A model generated the notes under the pieces. That model did no database searches. It worked only from the letters and a program-made list of their open reading frames with translations, and was not told the DNA's origin. Shown in pieces: positions 13,446 to 19,714 of a stretch of DNA of 19,714 nt; position 1 is the first letter of the stretch; every line of letters begins with the position of its first letter. The DNA is from Treponema sp. (GTDB lineage: Bacteria; Spirochaetota; Spirochaetia; Treponematales; Breznakiellaceae): assembly GCA_031254795.1 (NCBI GenBank), contig JAIRTS010000137.1, forward strand, positions 1-19,714. Reading direction: 5' to 3'. Made by a program: the position numbers and the translations under genes.

Positions 13446-14543
13446 CTACACCCCCATGCAGGTTCCCACGGCAACCGCCGTGTCTATCATGTAATGATCG
13501 CGCGGTATGGTCTTGATCTTTTCAGCGGGAACACTTAAATCCACCGATGTGATCGCGTCATTTGTATAAGACGCCATTCTGCCGTACTGTCCTTTGGCAA
13601 GCAGGTCTGCGACGGCCGTGCCGAGGCTTGTCGCAAGCACACGGTCGGACGCGCTCGGAATTCCGCCGCGTTGCACATAGCCAAGTACCGTAGGGCGGGT
13701 TTCCATCCCGGTTTCTTTCTCAATCTCCTGCGCGACACGGTAACCTATGGACGCCACATGTGTCCTTTCACGGAATTTTTTTCGTTCTTTCTTTTCCATG
13801 GCGGCTTCTTCCTTTGACACGACGCCTTCCGCGACAACGACGATAGAAAAGTTCTTGCCCTGATCCCTCCGTTGCCTTAAAAATTCTCCAATTGCTTTTA
13901 TATCATAGGGAATTTCGGGAATAAGGATAATATCACCGCCGCCCGCCACACCCGCATACAAGGACAGCCATCCGGTCTTGTGTCCCATGAGTTCAATAAC
14001 CATCACTCGGCTATGGCTTACCGCAGTGGTGTGTAACCGGTCGATAGCTTCGGTCGCAATGGAGAGCGCGGAATGGAAACCGAACGTCCGATCTGTTCCC
14101 TGAATGTCATTGTCAATGGTTTTTGGCATCCCGATGATGTTGATCCCTTCCTGCATCAGACGATAGCCCGTGTTGTGCGTGCCGTTGCCTCCGAGAATCA
14201 CAAGGCAATCAAGGTTGAGTCTATAGTAATGCTCCTTGAGCGCCGCAACCTTGTCTTCGGCTATGTCATAGTCGCCGCGTTCCTGCTTAAAGGGCTTCTC
14301 TCGGCTCGCGCCAAGAATTGTGCCACCCCGTGTGATGATGCCCCAGAAGTCCTCTGGGCGCAAAAATCGGTAGTTGCCGGCTATAAGCCCTCGGTACCCG
14401 TTGGCAAAACCAACGATGCTCATGCCGTATCGATCATACGCGGCGCGGCACACGCCGCGTATGGCCGCGTTAAGTCCGGGACAATCGCCGCCGGAGGTTA
14501 ATATACCGAATGTTCTTGTCTGACTTTGCGCGAATTTCGTCAT
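13446..14543 (-). CDS. pfkA: 6-phosphofructokinase
   Basis: This 365-residue glycolytic enzyme phosphorylates fructose 6-phosphate to the 1,6-bisphosphate. FGILTSGGDCPGLNAAIRGV (12-31) starts the fold. GGTILGASREKP, LVILGGNGTHNTG (114-126), MPKTIDNDIQGTDRTFGFHS (139-158), SRVMVIELMGHKTGWLSLYA then GVAGGGDIILIPEIPYD, and VLGYVQRGGIPSASDRVLAT follow. At the phosphoryl-donor site it has GGNG (Gly as in ATP enzymes) with PKTIDND (Lys as in pyrophosphate enzymes), a combination I remember from a mixed group in clostridia and spirochaetes. ATP is the more likely donor, but this is not certain. I chose the ATG at 14543 over a GTG at 14612 because homology begins just after it. No ribosome binding site precedes it. 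Confidence 0.92.
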   Translation of the reverse strand: MTKFAQSQTRTFGILTSGGDCPGLNAAIRGVCRAAYDRYGMSIVGFANGYRGLIAGNYRFLRPEDFWGIITRGGTILGASREKPFKQERGDYDIAEDKVAALKEHYYRLNLDCLVILGGNGTHNTGYRLMQEGINIIGMPKTIDNDIQGTDRTFGFHSALSIATEAIDRLHTTAVSHSRVMVIELMGHKTGWLSLYAGVAGGGDIILIPEIPYDIKAIGEFLRQRRDQGKNFSIVVVAEGVVSKEEAAMEKKERKKFRERTHVASIGYRVAQEIEKETGMETRPTVLGYVQRGGIPSASDRVLATSLGTAVADLLAKGQYGRMASYTNDAITSVDLSVPAEKIKTIPRDHYMIDTAVAVGTCMGV

Positions 14544-14549
14544 GAGGGT

Positions 14550-14578
14550 ATAATAACAAGAGCAACGGCTTTTTGCAA
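14550..14578 (-). promoter_or_regulatory. promoter giving a leaderless phosphofructokinase mRNA
   Basis: On the minus strand TTGCAA (14578-14573), 17 bp, TATTAT (14555-14550), then ACCCTC and the ATG at 14543. Only six bases separate the -10 box from the start codon, so transcription should begin at or next to the A of the ATG. The upstream bases contain no purine-rich ribosome binding site, which agrees. Confidence 0.55.
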
Positions 14579-14653
14579 GCAAGAAAAAGGCTTTTAAAAG
14601 CGTCTGCGTCACGCGGCGCCAGCGAAAAACCTAAAATCTGCGTAGAAACAATG

Positions 14654-14696
14654 AAGTGAGGCTGTTCCATATTTTATTGGAAAGGGCAGTTCACTT
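14654..14696. terminator. stem-loop between the CYTH gene and the phosphofructokinase gene
   Basis: Outer arms AAGTGA (14654-14659)/TCACTT (14691-14696), then CTG/CAG and TTCCA (14665-14669)/TGGAA (14678-14682) with an unpaired AGGG make a long interrupted stem. It lies about 30 bp after the CYTH stop (minus strand). It has no T-run, so termination is uncertain. Confidence 0.35.
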
Positions 14697-14724
14697 TGCG
14701 CGGATCCTAATCATACCGTTCATG

Positions 14725-15342
14725 TCAGCCAATTTTTGTGTTGTGCGCCGTATTCGCTTTTTCCCGCAACATGTCCGTATAGTACCGCATCTCAATCTTG
14801 TCTTCTCCGACGCCGGTTTTACCGAGACACGCCAAAAGACGGCTACGGGCAACGGTTACGGTTTCTTCATCGTTGCGTTCGGACAGGATTTCAAGCTCAA
14901 CAAACCAGCCAAGCCCCACGACTTCGGACAACTCTATGGCAATCGGCGGATTCTCTTCTTCAGACAGCCATGCCCAGCCGATCTTACGCTTGCATACACC
15001 GGCTCGCAGGCCAAAGGTGGCGAGCAACTCCTCAAACGGTTTTTCATTCTCGCCTTCTGATATGGAGAACTCTTTTTCATTGTTAACTTCAATACAATCT
15101 CGCGCTTCTTTCGTTTTATATGTCACCGCTATCCGCTCAACACGCTGTGAAACGCCGGGAGCGTTTTCGATATAATCCGTTTCCCTCCTGATCCGTATGT
15201 CGGGCGCGGGAAGCGCGGAAGCATACGGACGCCAATATGTGTCCTCTTTGTCAAACGTCTTGATGTAACGGGCAAACGAAGAGATGACAGCCTTTGTTTT
15301 TTGCGGATCACCAACCCGCGCTTTCAATTCAATTTCTACCAT
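14725..15342 (-). CDS. CYTH-domain protein (class IV adenylate cyclase / triphosphatase family)
   Basis: This 205-residue protein has the CYTH signature ExExK at its very start (EIELK, residues 3-7). YWRPYASALPAPDIRIRRET contributes basic residues of the tunnel, and RIAVTYKTKE, VNNEKEFSI, KRKIGWAWL (the conserved Lys-Arg strand), AIELSEVVGLGWFVELEILS (acidic metal-binding strand) and a C-terminal MRYYTDML segment follow. Members are either CyaB-type adenylate cyclases, thiamine triphosphatases or inorganic triphosphatases. Length and the EVVGLGWFVELEI strand fit the CyaB-like group best. Activity cannot be settled from motifs. No clear ribosome binding site is visible. It diverges from the LysM gene. 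Confidence 0.8.
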   Translation of the reverse strand: MVEIELKARVGDPQKTKAVISSFARYIKTFDKEDTYWRPYASALPAPDIRIRRETDYIENAPGVSQRVERIAVTYKTKEARDCIEVNNEKEFSISEGENEKPFEELLATFGLRAGVCKRKIGWAWLSEEENPPIAIELSEVVGLGWFVELEILSERNDEETVTVARSRLLACLGKTGVGEDKIEMRYYTDMLREKANTAHNTKIG

Positions 15343-15357
15343 ACCGCTATTCTCTAT

Positions 15358-15386
15358 TTGACAAATTTTTACTTTTCTTATATTAT
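15358..15386 (+). promoter_or_regulatory. near-consensus promoter of the LysM/NlpD-like gene
   Basis: TTGACA (15358-15363), 17 bp, TATTAT (15381-15386), one mismatch to consensus. The -35 is within ATTTGACAAAT (15356-15366), as at flaA. The predicted start point is near 15393, the first base of the big hairpin, leaving a leader of about 115 bases. Confidence 0.75.
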
Positions 15387-15391
15387 AGAAG

Positions 15392-15433
15392 CGTGAGCCT
15401 TTCCCAAAACTGTAGCTTTAAGAAAGGCTCACG
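15392..15433 (+). promoter_or_regulatory. 12-bp hairpin at the 5' end of the lysM transcript
   Basis: CGTGAGCCTTTC (15392-15403) pairs perfectly with GAAAGGCTCACG (15422-15433) across an 18-base loop. It begins at the predicted transcription start, so the mRNA would carry a stable 5' stem-loop. A second small stem, ATGAG/CTCAT (15470-15474 with 15482-15486), lies just before the ribosome binding site. Roles in RNA stability or translation control are possible. Confidence 0.5.
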
Positions 15434-15507
15434 TTATAGATTAACGCTGGATTGCCCGTCCGCCCCACTATGAGGAGCCAGCTCATTGTAAATGAAAAGG
15501 AAAAAAA

Positions 15508-16383
15508 TTGCAACGGCGCTTTACATTTGTACAGGTTGTGTTTCTCTCTATTTTTCTGTTTTCTTTTGTAACAAGAGGTTTTGGAGAAGATATTCATACG
15601 GTCAAAAAAAATGAGACGATTTACTCTATAGCGATCTCCTATGGAGTAAGTATGGACGCGCTTATGAAGCTGAACAATATAATCGATCCTAAAAAGTTGC
15701 GCGTTGGGCAGGAACTCAAAATACCGGAGAAACTGTCGGTTGGCGGACAGAGGCAAAGCGGCGCGGCGTATATAGAATACACCGTGATCAGGGGAGACAC
15801 CCTGTTTGCCATTGCGAAAAAAAACAACGTCACTGTGGCGGCCATTCGCGCCGCAAATGGGTTTTCCGAATCGCGTGTTCTAAAGGCGGGCGACATCCTG
15901 AGAATTCCGCTTGCCGGAGCGGCAACTGACGGCACGGCGCCGACGCAGAATCCCGCGCCGTCTCAACCGCAGATAGCCCGCATTACGCCGCAAACCCCGG
16001 TTCGGAATACCGGAGGCCCTTTGCCGAGATATGGCGGCGCCACATGGCCTGTCGTGGTGCGGACCATTGCAAAGGCGGATGGCAAGCTTGAAGGCGGCGT
16101 GATTATTACCAGTTATGCGTCGGAGCCGGTTAGAAGCCTTACCGGCGGCACGGTAAAAGCCGCCGGGCCTTATTTTAATTTCAGAAACGTAGTTGTCGTG
16201 CAGTCAAAAGATGGGTATCTTTACACCTACAGTGGCTGTGAGCGCCTCTCGGTGAAGACGGGAGATCGGGTGGGAGCAGGAACCGAACTCGGCAGACTGG
16301 ATACAGGCAAGGATCCTCAACTGTTGCTCATGGTGACAAAAGGCAATGAGTCGGTGGATCCTCAAACCGCTCCAAGGGATTAA
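15508..16383 (+). CDS. NlpD-like protein: two LysM domains plus inactive M23 domain
   Basis: This is an exported envelope protein of 291 residues. A signal peptide at about 1-26 (RRFTFVQVVFLSIFLFSFV) is followed by LysM 1 at 29-73 (HTVKKNETIYSIAISYGVSM), LysM 2 at 90-134 (EYTVIRGDTLFAIAKKNNVT), a Pro/Thr-rich linker (140-175), then an M23/LytM fold at about 178-287 (TWPVVVRT...VRSLTGGTVKAAGP... YLYTYSGCERLSVKTGDRVG). The M23 zinc ligands are missing: the HxH strand reads LLLMV and the first His/Asp motif is replaced. It thus resembles NlpD/EnvC amidase activators rather than a hydrolase. The start is TTG, with aagg seven bases before. An ATG at 15492 would join this frame only if one A were lost from the A7 tract at 15501-15507. 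Confidence 0.82.
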   Translation: MQRRFTFVQVVFLSIFLFSFVTRGFGEDIHTVKKNETIYSIAISYGVSMDALMKLNNIIDPKKLRVGQELKIPEKLSVGGQRQSGAAYIEYTVIRGDTLFAIAKKNNVTVAAIRAANGFSESRVLKAGDILRIPLAGAATDGTAPTQNPAPSQPQIARITPQTPVRNTGGPLPRYGGATWPVVVRTIAKADGKLEGGVIITSYASEPVRSLTGGTVKAAGPYFNFRNVVVVQSKDGYLYTYSGCERLSVKTGDRVGAGTELGRLDTGKDPQLLLMVTKGNESVDPQTAPRD

Positions 16384-16396
16384 GCCTCTTGTAATT

Positions 16397-16444
16397 GCCT
16401 GTTCTGGAACAGGCTTGGGGAAAAGCGGCCTAAAGCCGATTTTT
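16397..16444 (+). terminator. two-hairpin terminator after the NlpD-like gene
   Basis: GCCTGTTC-TG-GAACAGGC (16397-16414), then TTGGGGAAAAG, then CGGC-CTAAA-GCCG (16426-16438) and ATTTTT. It lies 14 bp past the stop. The layout and spacer match the element at 13134-13167 while the stem bases differ in a paired way. Confidence 0.6.
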
Positions 16445-16463
16445 CTTTCTAAATGTGAGGTCA

Positions 16464-16486
16464 CTTTTTCAAAATATTTGAAAAAG
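16464..16486. terminator. AT-rich perfect hairpin ahead of the LolA-like gene
   Basis: CTTTTTCAAA (16464-16473) and TTTGAAAAAG (16477-16486) form a 10-bp stem with loop ATA. A T8 run follows nine bases later. It may be a second terminator or a leader element of the LolA-like gene. No clear promoter was found for that gene. Confidence 0.35.
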
Positions 16487-16522
16487 CCTTAATTATTATT
16501 TTTTTTAGATAGGATGGAGTCT

Positions 16523-17191
16523 ATGGCTACTAGAAAGTTGCTTTTTTTATCTTTTTTGACGCAATTTATTTCTTTCCTCGCGTTCTCGCAGGAAATTATC
16601 ACCGCTGAACGGTATCTTGAAATGGTGTCCGAAAAATACGCTAATATGCGCGATTTCGAGGCGGGCATCACCATACAAACAAACGGCTCAACCATGACGG
16701 GAACCGTAAGCTACCTTGTTCCATTCTTCTTGCGTATAGACTTTACCACCCCCGCTGAACAAGTGATCGTGTTCAATGGAGACACGCTTACCTTGTATCT
16801 GCCGGATTACCGCGCGACCTTGACGCAAGAGGTAAGTTCGGGGCGTTCTTCGGCGTCGGGGCAGGGGCTTCGCATTCTCAGGCGGAACTATACGCCATCG
16901 TATGTAACCGGCCCCGCGCCGGTACTGCTTGAAGGAACCGCCGAATCCGTGGTGAAATTGAGGTTGACAAGGCGTTCCGGTTCGGAAAGCTTTCGGGAAA
17001 TCATCGTGAGCGTCAATCCAGACACCAAACTCATACGGCGTATGGATGGCGTCACTCTTGCCGGCGGATTGGTGCGTTTTGATTTTGCCGCCATAAAAAT
17101 CAATCAAGGCGTTCCTGAACAGCGTTTCACGTACGATTCTCCGGCATCCTCAAATATGTACAAGAATTTCTTGTTTAGGGATACGGACTAA
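16523..17191 (+). CDS. LolA-like outer-membrane lipoprotein carrier
   Basis: This 222-residue exported protein has a signal peptide at about 1-22 (RKLLFLSFLTQFISFLAFS). The mature part has the LolA beta-sheet pattern: AERYLEMVSEKYANMRDFEA, GTVSYLVPFFLRIDFTTPAE (the conserved F-R-W-like strand after processing), QVIVFNGDTLTLYLPDYRA, LRLTRRSGSESFREIIVSVN and FDFAAIKINQGVPEQRFTYD. It should carry lipoproteins through the periplasm or be a relative with another lipid cargo. I chose the ATG at 16523 because aggatggag precedes it; an ATG at 16514 would leave no spacing. The RodZ-like gene follows 12 bp after its stop, so the two form an operon. Confidence 0.78.
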   Translation: MATRKLLFLSFLTQFISFLAFSQEIITAERYLEMVSEKYANMRDFEAGITIQTNGSTMTGTVSYLVPFFLRIDFTTPAEQVIVFNGDTLTLYLPDYRATLTQEVSSGRSSASGQGLRILRRNYTPSYVTGPAPVLLEGTAESVVKLRLTRRSGSESFREIIVSVNPDTKLIRRMDGVTLAGGLVRFDFAAIKINQGVPEQRFTYDSPASSNMYKNFLFRDTD

Positions 17192-17203
17192 ACGGAGGGC
17201 GCG

Positions 17204-18295
17204 ATGGAATATCTGGGGAATAAATTAAAAAACGCTCGTGAGCTTAAAAAAGAATCGTACGAAGATGTGAGTCTTAAAATCAATGTCGCCGTTCGCTACC
17301 TGAAAGCCATGGAAGAAGATGATTTCTCCGTTTTCCCAGGAGAAGTGTACGCCATTGGGTTTTTGAAAAGCTACGGCGCGTACCTCGGCGTGAACTCCGA
17401 TGAGCTGATATCCCTGTACCGGGCTATGAAACTACAGGAACAGCCAACGCCTGTCGATCAACTCTTGTACAAGCGACGAGCATTCCCCGTGAAAATAGTC
17501 ATTCAAATTCTAGCGGCTGTTACGATTATCGCGGCCATTGCGGGAGGCGTGTACTTTGCGCTTCATCTGCCAAAAAGAACGCCGGCGGAACCAAAAATCC
17601 GCGCGACAAAAGAATATATTATGAATGAAAATCCTGAGGAAAGGCGACTGTTCTTGGGAGACACCTTTGTTGTACGGTATAACGAGACCAATTACCAGTT
17701 TATGTTGATGAATATTGGAGAATCCTTGACCATTGAGTCTCCGATTAGCGACATCCATCTTGATTTAGGGCAGGAAGCGATGGTCGATATGGATGATGAC
17801 GGCTTCAATGAGTTAAAAATCATCGCTACGGACTTTGTGAAGAATCACCCGGACACCGGAGCGCGTTTGCATTTCGACCTTGACGTCTCATCGCCCCGGG
17901 CAACCGTCCTAGAAGCCGCTGGAACCACAACGGGCGCCGCAAACAGCCAAACCGTTCCCGCAATCGTTATTGTTTCTTCTCCCTCGCCGTATCCATTCAC
18001 CGTGCAGGCGGCGTTTCAAGGGTTCTGCCTCTTCCGCTGGGAGATCCTCGCGGAACAGGACAGGCAGGGGCGCAACGAGCGGTATTTTGAGCGAAACGAT
18101 GAATTCAACATTCAGGCGCAAAACGGCGTTCGTGTTGGCGCGTCTAACGCCGCCACCGTTAAAATTCAAGTTATCAGTGGCGGCAGAAACGTGCCTGTTG
18201 AACTGGGCGTCGCTGGCGAGGTGGTAGTCGCTGAAATCCACTGGATACGAGACGAAACCAACCGCTACCAGCTTGTGCTGTCGCGGCTTGAGTAG
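17204..18295 (+). CDS. RodZ-like protein: HTH, one membrane segment, C-terminal periplasmic domain
   Basis: This 363-residue inner-membrane protein has an N-terminal HTH_25/Cro-like domain (about 3-75: GNKLKNARELKKESYEDVSL then KINVAVRYLKAMEEDDFSVF and PGEVYAIGFLKSYGAYLGVN), which in RodZ binds MreB rather than DNA. A basic stretch (YKRRAFPVK) leads to one transmembrane helix (about 95-121). The periplasmic part is unlike E. coli RodZ in length and has a final beta-rich domain (about 255-363) resembling the RodZ C-terminal domain. The start has ggagg six bases before the ATG. It lies between lolA-like and rimO genes. A cell-shape or envelope role is inferred from the family. Confidence 0.78.
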   Translation: MEYLGNKLKNARELKKESYEDVSLKINVAVRYLKAMEEDDFSVFPGEVYAIGFLKSYGAYLGVNSDELISLYRAMKLQEQPTPVDQLLYKRRAFPVKIVIQILAAVTIIAAIAGGVYFALHLPKRTPAEPKIRATKEYIMNENPEERRLFLGDTFVVRYNETNYQFMLMNIGESLTIESPISDIHLDLGQEAMVDMDDDGFNELKIIATDFVKNHPDTGARLHFDLDVSSPRATVLEAAGTTTGAANSQTVPAIVIVSSPSPYPFTVQAAFQGFCLFRWEILAEQDRQGRNERYFERNDEFNIQAQNGVRVGASNAATVKIQVISGGRNVPVELGVAGEVVVAEIHWIRDETNRYQLVLSRLE

Positions 18296-18302
18296 GAATG
18301 GC

Positions 18303-18316
18303 GTCAAATGTCAAAT
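18303..18316. repeat. short tandem repeat between the rodZ-like and rimO genes
   Basis: GTCAAAT is present twice in a row just after the RodZ-like stop, in the 78-bp gap before rimO. It is probably of no function; listed for completeness. Confidence 0.3.
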
Positions 18317-18373
18317 GCGGGGATAGACAGCGCGCGGACGGGGAGACTGGGCGGAGGCACCGCAGGGAATTAG

Positions 18374-19699
18374 ATGAACTACTTTATCGACCCATTCGGG
18401 TGCGTTAAAAATCAGGTGGACGCGGAAACTATGATGGCGTTTCTGAACAAGGAAGGCTGGGTTTCCACAGACGCCGAACAAGCGGACGTTATCATAGTTA
18501 ACTCGTGCGGCTTCATAGAAAGCGCGAAGCGGGAATCCATCAATGCGGTGATGGCGTGGCGCGCCGCATACCCACACAAAAAGATCGTGCTCGCCGGCTG
18601 TTTAAGCCAGCGCTACGCCACCGAACTTGAAGAATCCCTTGCCGAAGCTACGGTGATATTCGGCGACAAAGACATCTCGAACATTGGGGGCGCGGCCGCC
18701 GCCGCATTAAGCGGGGAACGGTATGCCCATTCAGATGCAACCGGTGCTTGTAGCGTTGATGACATCGAAAACGCCTTGCCGGAAAGACCGTTGCTCTCCC
18801 TGCCCGGCTCCGCCTATGTTAAAATCAGTGAAGGTTGCGACAACCACTGCGCGTTTTGCTCTATTCCGCTTATACGCGGCGGCTTGAGAAGCAGGACAAT
18901 CACGGCAATCGTTGGAGAATGTACGGCTCTCCTCAAACGCGGTGTCAAAGAACTCTGCCTCATTGGGCAGGACATAGGTTCTTTCGGCATGGACAGGGGC
19001 GGTCAGGAACTGCCCGATCTCCTTGCGTCCATTTCCACTCTACCGGGCGATTTCTGGGTGCGGTTGCTCTACATTCACCCGAATCACTTTCCCACGCGCA
19101 TACTCGACCTCATGCAAAACGACAAACGTTTTCTGTCCTACTTTGACCTCCCTTTCCAGCACGGCGCCGCCGCGGTTCTCAAAAGAATGAACCGCCAACA
19201 AAATGCGAAAGACTATCTCGCCCTGCTTGACCGCATTCGCGCCGCGCTGCCGGACGCGGTTATTCGCTCCACATTCCTGCTCGGTTTTCCGGGCGAGACC
19301 GAAAAGGATATGGACGAACTGTTTGATTTTCAGGAGAAAAGCTCGCTGGACTGGCTTGGCTGCTTCACCTATTCACGAGAGGAGAACACGCCGGCGTATT
19401 CGATGAAAAACCGCGTGCCAAAAAGAATCGCGCTGGCGCGGAAACAACAAGTGGAGGAAAAACAAGCCGCAATCACCAAACAACGAATGGAACGTTTCAT
19501 TGGCCGCGCCTTTGATGTTCTTGTGGAAGAGAAAATCCAGGGCGAAGCCTTGTACCTCGGCAGGCTTTTCTGCCACGCTCCAGAAGTGGATGGTTCCGCA
19601 GTCATCTCTTCGGACGCCGTGTTGGAGATGGGGTCTTTTATCCGGGGTAAAGTGTTCGTCCGCGCCGGTTTTGACTTGGAAATCGCGCCGCTACGCTAA
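18374..19699 (+). CDS. rimO: ribosomal protein S12 methylthiotransferase RimO
   Basis: This is a 441-residue radical-SAM enzyme that adds a methylthio group to an aspartate of ribosomal protein S12. The N-terminal UPF0004 domain binds one Fe-S cluster through Cys10 (PFGCVKNQVDAE), Cys45 (NSCGFIESAKRES) and Cys76 (AGCLSQRY). The radical-SAM motif CDNHCAFC gives Cys155, Cys159 and Cys162. IGQDIGSFGMD, YIHPNHFP, YFDLPFQHGAAAVLKRMNR and FLLGFPGETEKDMDEL follow, and a C-terminal TRAM domain from about 370. VKNQVDAE and the S12-type QDIGSFG favour RimO over MiaB. Agggaa lies seven bases before the ATG. The stop is 15 bases from the window edge. Confidence 0.95.
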   Translation: MNYFIDPFGCVKNQVDAETMMAFLNKEGWVSTDAEQADVIIVNSCGFIESAKRESINAVMAWRAAYPHKKIVLAGCLSQRYATELEESLAEATVIFGDKDISNIGGAAAAALSGERYAHSDATGACSVDDIENALPERPLLSLPGSAYVKISEGCDNHCAFCSIPLIRGGLRSRTITAIVGECTALLKRGVKELCLIGQDIGSFGMDRGGQELPDLLASISTLPGDFWVRLLYIHPNHFPTRILDLMQNDKRFLSYFDLPFQHGAAAVLKRMNRQQNAKDYLALLDRIRAALPDAVIRSTFLLGFPGETEKDMDELFDFQEKSSLDWLGCFTYSREENTPAYSMKNRVPKRIALARKQQVEEKQAAITKQRMERFIGRAFDVLVEEKIQGEALYLGRLFCHAPEVDGSAVISSDAVLEMGSFIRGKVFVRAGFDLEIAPLR

Positions 19700-19714
19700 A
19701 AAAGAGGCGCGGGC

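Noticed and set aside
13238..13474. 78-codon minus-strand frame overlapping the phosphofructokinase 3' end
   Set aside because: No recognised domain, no good ribosome binding site, and it overlaps a certain gene. It is kept only as a remark in the intergenic entry.
15492..15615. 40-codon frame from the ATG at 15492 as a separate small protein
   Set aside because: It overlaps the NlpD-like gene out of frame. Its hydrophobic character arises from the signal-peptide codons read in another frame.
1..19714. CRISPR arrays, tRNA or rRNA genes, toxin-antitoxin pairs
   Set aside because: No regularly spaced repeats, no tRNA-like cloverleaf or CCA-ended segment and no rRNA sequence were noticed on either strand, and no toxin-antitoxin pair was recognised.

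Overview
The window reads as the chromosome of a spirochaete, most likely a Treponema of the termite-gut type. The reasons are two tandem FlaA flagellar-sheath genes, V/A-type ATPase subunits, a class II aldolase beside flaA, a class of phosphofructokinase common in treponemes, and moderate GC content. Names rest on protein motifs read by eye; no database search was run.

Layout. (1) 1-2434 is an accessory patch: the 3' end of an IS256-type transposase with its probable terminal repeat, a 530-bp spacer of small hairpins and short repeats, an AT-rich DpnII/Dam-type adenine methyltransferase gene (857-1774) whose promoter appears to give a leaderless mRNA, and a broken ORF (1812-2117) running into a frameshifted relic of a conserved unknown protein (about 1955-2330). 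(2) 2435-4943 is a compact operon of V/A-ATPase subunits B and D plus a universal-stress-like protein. The catalytic subunit A, expected just upstream, is absent, so the accessory patch may have split the operon. (3) Fructose-bisphosphate aldolase (minus strand) converges on that operon and diverges from a membrane-anchored periplasmic-binding-like protein. (4) A perfect sigma-70 promoter (TTGACA-N17-TATAAT) drives two translationally coupled flaA genes that end in a strong terminator. (5) A complete ECF vitamin-type transporter follows (S component of the UPF0397 family, double ATPase, T component) behind a hairpin-rich leader. A decayed fragment of a third flaA lies directly after its last gene.

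(6) On the minus strand come a GNAT acetyltransferase coupled to a 27-codon ORF, a phosphofructokinase that also looks leaderless, and a CYTH-domain protein. (7) On the plus strand, from a near-consensus promoter with a 12-bp hairpin at its start point, come a LysM plus dead-M23 (NlpD-like) protein, a LolA-like carrier, a RodZ-like HTH/membrane protein and RimO.

Together, parts 3-7 cover glycolysis, flagellar sheath, cofactor uptake, cell-envelope maintenance and ribosome modification. I did not find a clearly new multi-gene system. The most unusual signals are the two leaderless gene starts, the flaA relic behind the ECF operon, the covarying two-hairpin element at 13134 and 16397, the ATTTGACAAAT element shared by three promoter sites, the structured leaders of the ECF and NlpD-like genes, and two short ORFs with good ribosome binding sites.
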